From assembly GCA_046733315.1 (NCBI GenBank), contig JBKPOV010000148.1:1-9961 (forward strand): a stretch of DNA of 9,961 nucleotides, given 5' to 3'. The DNA is from VRUE01 sp046733315 (GTDB taxonomy: Bacteria; Actinomycetota; Thermoleophilia; Solirubrobacterales; 70-9). Positions 6,220-9,961 of the stretch are shown in pieces. The first letter of the stretch is position 1, and every line of letters begins with the position of its first letter. The notes below the pieces were generated by a model that was given only the letters and a program-made list of their open reading frames with translations, did not search any database and was not told where the DNA came from. A program made the position numbers and the translations under genes.

Positions 6220-6887
6220 GCGAACTGCGCCTGGTCGCTCCCGAGGCTGAGGACGGCCCCTTCTCGGCGGGAACCGCGCTCCCCCGCCGCCTCCCTCCCG
6301 GCCGCCACGGCATCCCCTCCAACCTCGTGAGCGAGCACCAGCGGCTGCGGCTGCTGGCGGCGATGGCCGAGGTCCTCGGCACGCACGGCTACGCCAACGT
6401 CACCACCACCCACGTCAGCGAGCGGGCGAACGTCTCCACCAGCACCTTCTACAAGCACTTCGGCAACCTCTGGGACTGCCTGCTCGCCGCCTACGTGACC
6501 GCAGCCGACCGGCTCTGCGCGGAGATCGAGACCGCCTGCGCCGCCAGCGCCGAAGACTCCGACCCGCTCGAGGTCGGCATCGACGCCGCACTCTCCTTCT
6601 TCGCCGCTCAACCTGAGCTCGGCCAGTTGCTCAGCGCCCAGGCGCCACGCGAGGCGAGCGCCCTCTGCGCCGCCAGGCGCCTGTTGATCTCGCGCCTTGC
6701 AGCGATGCTCCGCCGCGCCCGCGGCGGCGAGGACGATGCACCGCAACCACCCGGTCTCGACGAGCGCCTGATCGATGCCACCCTCGCCTTCCTCCAGACC
6801 CGGCTTGCATCCGACGAAACCGAGCGGCTCACCGAGCTCGGCCCCGAGCTGGTCGCGATCCTCGACCGCCCCCGCGCAGCTGCATAG
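6216..6887 (+). CDS. TetR-family regulator T4 (GRH-motif type)
   Basis: 223 aa from ATG at 6216, inside the ATGA that ends T3, so translation is probably coupled. The N-terminal extension contains LPPGRHGIP (26-34), then EHQRLRLLAAMAEVLGTHGY (helix 1) and a helix-turn-helix at about 62-82 ending STSTFYKHF, followed by GNLWDCLLAAY where the relatives have a KE(D/A)CFLAAY form. The ligand domain is diverged: the ARxxxVE segment is replaced by LGQLLSAQAPREASALCAAR, and the C-terminus TELGPELVAILDRP lacks PYLG. The ligand is thus likely to differ from its neighbours. It is followed after 35 nt by a toxin-antitoxin pair on the same strand with its own promoter/operator. Family assignment is secure; target and ligand are unknown. 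Confidence 0.92.
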   Translation: MSELRLVAPEAEDGPFSAGTALPRRLPPGRHGIPSNLVSEHQRLRLLAAMAEVLGTHGYANVTTTHVSERANVSTSTFYKHFGNLWDCLLAAYVTAADRLCAEIETACAASAEDSDPLEVGIDAALSFFAAQPELGQLLSAQAPREASALCAARRLLISRLAAMLRRARGGEDDAPQPPGLDERLIDATLAFLQTRLASDETERLTELGPELVAILDRPRAAA

Positions 6888-6895
6888 TCAAGCTA

Positions 6896-6913
6896 GGTAG
6901 CAATACTGCTACC
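6896..6913. promoter_or_regulatory. Inverted-repeat operator of the toxin-antitoxin operon
   Basis: GGTAGCA (6896-6902), 4-nt spacer, TGCTACC (6907-6913) is a perfect 7-bp inverted repeat ending 9 nt before the antitoxin GTG. It overlaps a TANNNT-type -10 (TACCCT, 6910-6915) that would place +1 at or next to the GTG at 6923. Phd/YefM and VapB antitoxins typically repress their own operon through such palindromes. Confidence 0.65.
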
Positions 6914-6922
6914 CTGCGCCTG

Positions 6923-7168
6923 GTGGCGACCATCCCGCAGAAAGAGCTGCGCAACAACATCGGCGAGGTCCTGCGCCGGGCCGAGGCCGGTGAGGAGATC
7001 ACGGTCACGGTGTCCGGGCGGCCCGTCGCCCAGCTCGGACCTGCGCGCATCCGTCAGTGGGTGCCGAGCAGTCAACTGACTGACCTCTGGGCAGCCCCGG
7101 CCGATCCAACTCTCGAGAAGGACCTCGAGGGCATGGGGGGCGAGCTGACCGATCCCTGGTCTTCGTAA
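6923..7168 (+). CDS. vapB: Phd/YefM-family antitoxin
   Basis: 81 aa from GTG at 6923. The N-terminal half reads IPQKELRNNIGEVLRRAEAG then EEITVTVSGRPVAQLGP, the classic Phd/YefM DNA-binding and dimerisation fold (PF02604-like). The C-terminal part, rich in acidic residues (TLEKDLEGMGGELTDPW), is the segment that in this family wraps around and blocks the toxin. No Shine-Dalgarno is visible. With TACCCT ending 7 nt before the start, the mRNA is probably leaderless. The PIN toxin gene follows after 3 nt. The perfect palindrome at 6896-6913 is the likely autoregulatory site. The pair is embedded between TetR genes and has no evident functional link to them. The symbol follows the PIN-toxin partner; the fold is Phd/YefM rather than AbrB-like. 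Confidence 0.9.
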   Translation: MATIPQKELRNNIGEVLRRAEAGEEITVTVSGRPVAQLGPARIRQWVPSSQLTDLWAAPADPTLEKDLEGMGGELTDPWSS

Positions 7169-7171
7169 GGC

Positions 7172-7552
7172 GTGCCCGTACTTCTCGACACCTCGGTGCT
7201 GATCGGCGCCGAGGAAGACCCCCACGAGGAGAGCGCGATCAGCGTCGTTTCGCTTAGCGAGCTTCACTTCGGCGTCTTGGCCGCAGCCGATGAGGAAGCG
7301 CGGGCTCATCGAATGCGGCGCTTGGCGATCATCGAGGATCGCTTCGATGCGCTGCCTTTCGACGCAGAGGCCGCACGTGAGTGCGGCAGGCTGCATGCGG
7401 CGGTAACGCAGCGCGGCGGCAAACCACGGCGTCGCGCTTTCGATCTTGCGATTGCGGCAACGGCAAATGTGAACCGAGTGCCGCTGCTGACCCTCAACGC
7501 CAAGGGCTTCGAGATCGTCGAGGACCTCGTCGACGTCCGCCGTCCCTCCTAG
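7172..7552 (+). CDS. vapC: VapC-like PIN-domain ribonuclease toxin
   Basis: 126 aa from GTG at 7172, 3 nt after the antitoxin stop. PIN-domain acidic residues are visible: D6 in VLLDTSVLIG, E30 in SLSELHFG and D91 in RRAFDLAIAATA, with LLTLNAKGFEIV (105-116) at the place of the fourth conserved motif. There N109 occupies the polar position and G112 stands where many relatives have Asp (..KDF), a variation seen among VapCs. Members are Mg2+-dependent RNases, usually cutting tRNA or rRNA, and are held inactive by the partner antitoxin. Length is typical. Only a short AAGG lies before the GTG, so translation probably depends on coupling to the antitoxin. The stop codon is shared in CTAG with the convergent T5. 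Confidence 0.9.
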   Translation: MPVLLDTSVLIGAEEDPHEESAISVVSLSELHFGVLAAADEEARAHRMRRLAIIEDRFDALPFDAEAARECGRLHAAVTQRGGKPRRRAFDLAIAATANVNRVPLLTLNAKGFEIVEDLVDVRRPS

Positions 7553-8256
7553 CTCGAGGCGGTCCCGTCCCGCGCCAGCCGCTCTGCCTCCTCGTTCCCT
7601 AGATAAGGCGCGAGGATCAGCTCGACCAGGTCGGGGAGAAGTTGCTCCAACTGCTCGGCGCGACCGGCGCTGATCTCGCGCACGATCAGCGAGACGATCC
7701 CGCCGACCAGCGTTTCCTCTGTTGCCTCGGGCAGGGGGCGCTCGCCGCTGTGCTCGGGGCGGCCGGCCTTGAGGATGGCGACGAAGTCCTGCATCGTCGC
7801 CCGGTGGCGGGCCGCGATCTCACCACCGGCCGCGACGGGCTCGACCATGCAGAGGCGGGCGAGCTCGGGCTCGGCGGCAAGAAAGCGCAGCATCGTCGCC
7901 AGCGCCGCGCGCACCTGCTGCGGCCACTCGGCAAACGACTCCGCCGCGGCCCGCATCGAGGCGCGGATGTGGTCGGCGACCATCTCGTAGGCGGCGAGGA
8001 AGCAGGCTTCCTTGTCGGCGAAGTGCTCGTAGAAGGTGCGGCGGGAGACCGAGGCCGCTTTGGTGATGTGGGCGACGGTGGTCGCGTTGTAGCCGCGCTC
8101 GGCGACGGTGTCGACCAGCGCCGTGATGATCCGCTCGCGCTGGTTCTGCTCGATGAACTCGCGCGGCAAGCCGTGCCGGCCGGCAGGCAGGCGCGGCGAG
8201 GCGCCCGCGGGCGGCGGGTCCTTCGCCTTGCCCTTTTGCGCCGCCCCCTTGGCCAC
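7549..8256 (-). CDS. TetR-family regulator T5 (GRH-motif type)
   Basis: 235 aa from GTG at 8256; no in-frame ATG lies upstream before the previous gene, and no clear Shine-Dalgarno is seen. After a Lys/Ala/Pro-rich lead comes LPAGRHGLPRE (23-33), then EQNQRERIITALVDTVAERG, a helix-turn-helix at about 59-79 ending SRRTFYEHF, and DKEACFLAAYEM. The ligand domain has ARLCMVEPVAAGGEIAARHR and the end LLPDLVELILAPYLGNEEA. It is strikingly close to T1 in the DNA-binding half and the AAGGEI segment, including a 30-bp identical DNA stretch, so the two are recent paralogues or have exchanged sequence, and may bind similar operators. It is the third gene of the T7-T6-T5 operon, 16 nt after T6, and converges on vapC. 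Confidence 0.93.
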   Translation of the reverse strand: MAKGAAQKGKAKDPPPAGASPRLPAGRHGLPREFIEQNQRERIITALVDTVAERGYNATTVAHITKAASVSRRTFYEHFADKEACFLAAYEMVADHIRASMRAAAESFAEWPQQVRAALATMLRFLAAEPELARLCMVEPVAAGGEIAARHRATMQDFVAILKAGRPEHSGERPLPEATEETLVGGIVSLIVREISAGRAEQLEQLLPDLVELILAPYLGNEEAERLARDGTASS

Positions 8257-8272
8257 CGGCCGACCATACTCG

Positions 8273-8914
8273 CTACCGCAGCGTTTGGACCAGCAACTCG
8301 TCCTCGGCCGCGCGCGAGCCCAGGTACGGCATCACCGCCATGTAGACGAGCTCGGGCAGGAAGTCGTCGCCACGCTCGATGCAGCCTTCTTCGATCTTGC
8401 CCAGCACGGTGCCGTAGATCGCGCCGGCGACGATTTCGGCCGTGCAGCGGGAGACTTTCTCCGGCTGCTCGAGCTCCTCGCGACCGCTGTCGAGGAAGTT
8501 TGCGATCTGCTGCAGGACACAGTCCCGACGGGCCTGTGCACCGTTGCCGCTGCCGTTGACCTCGACCACGAGGAAGCGCGCCCGGGTCGAGTCCTCGTGG
8601 AAGAAACGCATCGCGGCCCAGCCGGCTGCCCAGACGCGATCATGCCAGGAGGAGGGGCCTTCGTAGGCGGTTACGACCTGCTCGCAGAACTCGGCCGCGA
8701 CCTCGTCGTGGACGGAGAGGAAGCAGTCCTCCTTGCCGGCGAAGCACCGGTCGAAATGCGAGCGCCGTGTGCGGGCCTGCTCGCAGACCATCTCGATGGT
8801 GGTCTGGGCATATCCGCGAGTACCAACGAGTGCGATCGTCGCGGCGACGATGCGTGCCCGGGCGGGGTCTTCCGGCCCACGAGGCGGACCGCCGTTGCCG
8901 TTGCCGGAGCTCAC
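8273..8914 (-). CDS. TetR-family regulator T6 (divergent recognition helix)
   Basis: 213 aa from GTG at 8914, with a strong GGGGAGGGG-like ribosome-binding site (8925-8934) 10 nt upstream. A Gly/Asn-rich lead without the GRH motif is followed by ARARIVAATIALVGTRGY (helix 1) and the helix-turn-helix TTIEMVCEQARTRRSHFDRCF (38-58). The recognition segment ARTRRSHFDRCF is unlike the usual VS..TFY.HF, having lost the conserved Tyr-x-His, but the following GKEDCFL is intact. The ligand domain has RARFLVVEVNGSGNG, and the C-terminus has FLPELVYMAVMPYLG. It is the middle gene of T7-T6-T5, with gaps of 31 and 16 nt. The altered helix suggests a changed operator or weakened DNA contact. Family assignment is secure; target and ligand are unknown. 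Confidence 0.91.
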   Translation of the reverse strand: MSSGNGNGGPPRGPEDPARARIVAATIALVGTRGYAQTTIEMVCEQARTRRSHFDRCFAGKEDCFLSVHDEVAAEFCEQVVTAYEGPSSWHDRVWAAGWAAMRFFHEDSTRARFLVVEVNGSGNGAQARRDCVLQQIANFLDSGREELEQPEKVSRCTAEIVAGAIYGTVLGKIEEGCIERGDDFLPELVYMAVMPYLGSRAAEDELLVQTLR

Positions 8915-8945
8915 ATCGGCCCGGCCCCTCCCCCTGCGCTCGCTT

Positions 8946-9638
8946 TCAAGCCGCCGCGGCGGCGCGTGCCTGCGCCGCGTCCGCCGCGCGTCCCGCCTCG
9001 ACCTCGCCGACGTAGGGCGTCAGCGTCACCTGCAGCATCTCCGGCAGCAGCCCCTTGATGTCGTCCTCCCGGCCGGCGATCAGCCGCTGATGGACGAGCC
9101 AGATGAGACCACCGACGATCGCGACCTCGAGCCCGTCCGGCAGCCGGCTCGCGCGCGAATTGTGGGCGCGACCCTCGCGCAGCTTGGGCGCGATCCGCTC
9201 CAGCATCCCCTGGTAGCGCTTCAGCGCCTCGCCGCCGGCGGCCTGCGCCTCGACGATGCAGAGGCGCGCCCGGGCGGGCTCGTTCACGACCATTTCGAGC
9301 GCTATCTCCAGACCGGCGGCGACCTGGTCCGCCCACGACTGCTCGGGGTCGAGCAGCTCCGCGAAGACCTCGGCGGCCGCGTCCATCGTCTCGTCGAAAG
9401 CGGCCAGGAAGCACTCCTCCTTGCTGGAGAACTGCTCGTAGAAGGTCGAGAGCGCCACGCGCGCCGTCTTGGCGATCAGCTCGATCGTGGTTTTCTGGTA
9501 GCCGCGCTCGGCGACCAACTCGGCGGTGGCCAGCAGCATGCGCTCCCGCTGGTTCTGAGCAACGAAGTCGGGGGGGATCAGGTGTCGCCCCGGGGGCATC
9601 GTTGCGAGCCTTTCGGAGAGCGATCGCGAGTCCGCCAT
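8946..9638 (-). CDS. TetR-family regulator T7 (GRH-motif type)
   Basis: 230 aa from ATG at 9638; an in-frame ATG at 9659 would add seven residues (MFWYLVG). I prefer 9638 because a TACCTT -10-like hexamer with a good -35 ends 6 nt before it and would be coding if 9659 were used. The N-terminus has MPPGRHLIP (14-22), then AQNQRERMLLATAELVAERGY, a helix-turn-helix at about 49-70 (TTIELIAKTARVALSTFYEQF) and SKEECFLAAF. The ligand domain reads RARLCIVEAQAAGGEALKRY and ends LLPEMLQVTLTPYVGEVEA followed by an Ala-rich tail. It is the first gene of T7-T6-T5 and divergent from T8 across 147 nt (9639-9785), where shared operators are likely. Dimeric repressor by family; ligand unknown. Confidence 0.92.
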   Translation of the reverse strand: MADSRSLSERLATMPPGRHLIPPDFVAQNQRERMLLATAELVAERGYQKTTIELIAKTARVALSTFYEQFSSKEECFLAAFDETMDAAAEVFAELLDPEQSWADQVAAGLEIALEMVVNEPARARLCIVEAQAAGGEALKRYQGMLERIAPKLREGRAHNSRASRLPDGLEVAIVGGLIWLVHQRLIAGREDDIKGLLPEMLQVTLTPYVGEVEAGRAADAAQARAAAAA

Positions 9639-9644
9639 TCCGAC

Positions 9645-9673
9645 AAGGTACCAAAACATATATCTGGTGTCTA
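9645..9673 (-). promoter_or_regulatory. Probable leaderless promoter of T7
   Basis: On the minus strand TAGACA (9668-9673, one mismatch to TTGACA), a 17-nt spacer and TACCTT (9645-9650) are followed by six bases and ATG at 9638. The expected +1 falls on the start codon. No Shine-Dalgarno is present, which fits a leaderless transcript. Confidence 0.5.
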
Positions 9674-9700
9674 CTTCCTTCTTTTACAGAAAACATTGCG

Positions 9701-9720
9701 TTCTAGTGCTTTCTGGTGCG
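9701..9720. repeat. 10-bp imperfect tandem repeat in the T7/T8 divergent gap
   Basis: TTCTAGTGCT (9701-9710) and TTCTGGTGCG (9711-9720) match at 8 of 10 positions; a related TATCTGGTGT lies at 9661-9670. One helical turn of spacing would put both copies on the same face of DNA. A separate 8-bp palindrome, TTTGCAAA, lies at 9765-9772. These could be regulator-binding sites; no function is shown. Confidence 0.35.
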
Positions 9721-9785
9721 CTCGCCGTTTTTGAAAGCTGCTATACCTAGACAGAAGGTCACTGTTTGCAAAACTGGTAGGACCG

Positions 9786-9961
9786 ATGTCGGAACCCCCC
9801 AGCGCGCCCGCCCCAGAAGAGAAGATCGCCCCGGTTGTTCCCTTCCCGGGCCTGCGCTCGCGGGCGCCGCGGGAGCGGTTGCTGGAGGCGATCCTGCTGG
9901 TCAGCGGCGAGCTCGGGTACGAGCAGGTCGCGGTCAAACACGTGATCGAGCGGGCCCGAGC
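9786..9961 (+). CDS. TetR-family regulator T8, N-terminal part (cut by right edge)
   Basis: The frame is open from ATG at 9786 to the right edge (58 complete codons). It starts MSEPPSAPAPEE, a Pro/Glu-rich lead lacking the GRH motif, followed by SRAPRERLLEAILLVSGELGY (TetR helix 1) and EQVAVKHVIERAR, the first helix of the helix-turn-helix. The recognition helix and ligand domain lie beyond the window. GGTAGGA (9777-9782) ends 3 nt before the ATG, a short-spaced and weak ribosome-binding site. It is divergent from T7. By the pattern of this cluster it may be the first gene of another two-gene TetR unit continuing to the right. Confidence 0.82.
   Translation, partial: MSEPPSAPAPEEKIAPVVPFPGLRSRAPRERLLEAILLVSGELGYEQVAVKHVIERAR

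Noticed and set aside
8733..9734. 333-codon open frame on the plus strand opposite T6/T7
   Set aside because: It crosses two well-supported TetR genes and their promoter region, and its composition mirrors the opposite strand. No motif was found.
1..9961. tRNA, rRNA, CRISPR array, insertion sequence or attachment site
   Set aside because: No cloverleaf, regularly spaced direct repeat, transposase or integrase motif, or terminal inverted repeat was seen on either strand.

Overview
The window looks like a high-GC actinobacterial chromosome, most likely class Thermoleophilia (Solirubrobacterales-like). I infer this from family resemblance without a database search. The two left-hand secreted proteins carry signatures I associate with that class: mature N-terminus CPN..RTG..LP.CRAYELVSP, paired PQD blade motifs, a Lys/Arg-rich tail, and LPPGLLGNPAAFPKC. 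Most of the TetR regulators also have the N-terminal GRHG(L/I)P extension common there.

Left region (1-3955, minus strand): two genes for large exported proteins lie head to tail, 59 nt apart. Each has the same Shine-Dalgarno (AAGGAG) exactly 9 nt before its start. The downstream gene runs off the left edge. The upstream one (1106 aa) has a long cytoplasmic lead, a signal peptide, a beta-propeller-like body interrupted by four Ig-like repeats of about 93-100 aa, and a basic Cys-containing tail. A promoter-like element and a 5'-UTR hairpin lie upstream of it.

Right region (4120-9961): eight TetR-family regulator genes (called T1-T8 from left to right) occupy under 6 kb, with no enzyme, transporter or other obvious target gene among them. 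They form three transcription groups plus an edge gene: T2-T1 (minus), T3-T4 (plus), T7-T6-T5 (minus) and T8 (plus, cut by the right edge). In each multigene group a TetR without the N-terminal GRH motif directly precedes one that has it (T2 to T1, T3 to T4, T6 to T5), with overlaps of 8 and 4 nt and a gap of 16 nt. T3 has an in-frame amber codon between its well-placed ribosome-binding site/start and its DNA-binding domain.

Between T4 and T5 sits a Phd/YefM-type antitoxin plus VapC-like PIN toxin pair with a perfect 7-bp inverted repeat at its promoter. The toxin and T5 converge and share the tetranucleotide CTAG as their two stop codons. Several genes (T2, T7, the antitoxin) lack a Shine-Dalgarno but have a TANNNT -10-like hexamer 6-7 nt before the start, which suggests leaderless transcripts. 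No gene-free stretch exceeds 300 bases. I see no tRNA, rRNA, CRISPR, insertion sequence or integrase.
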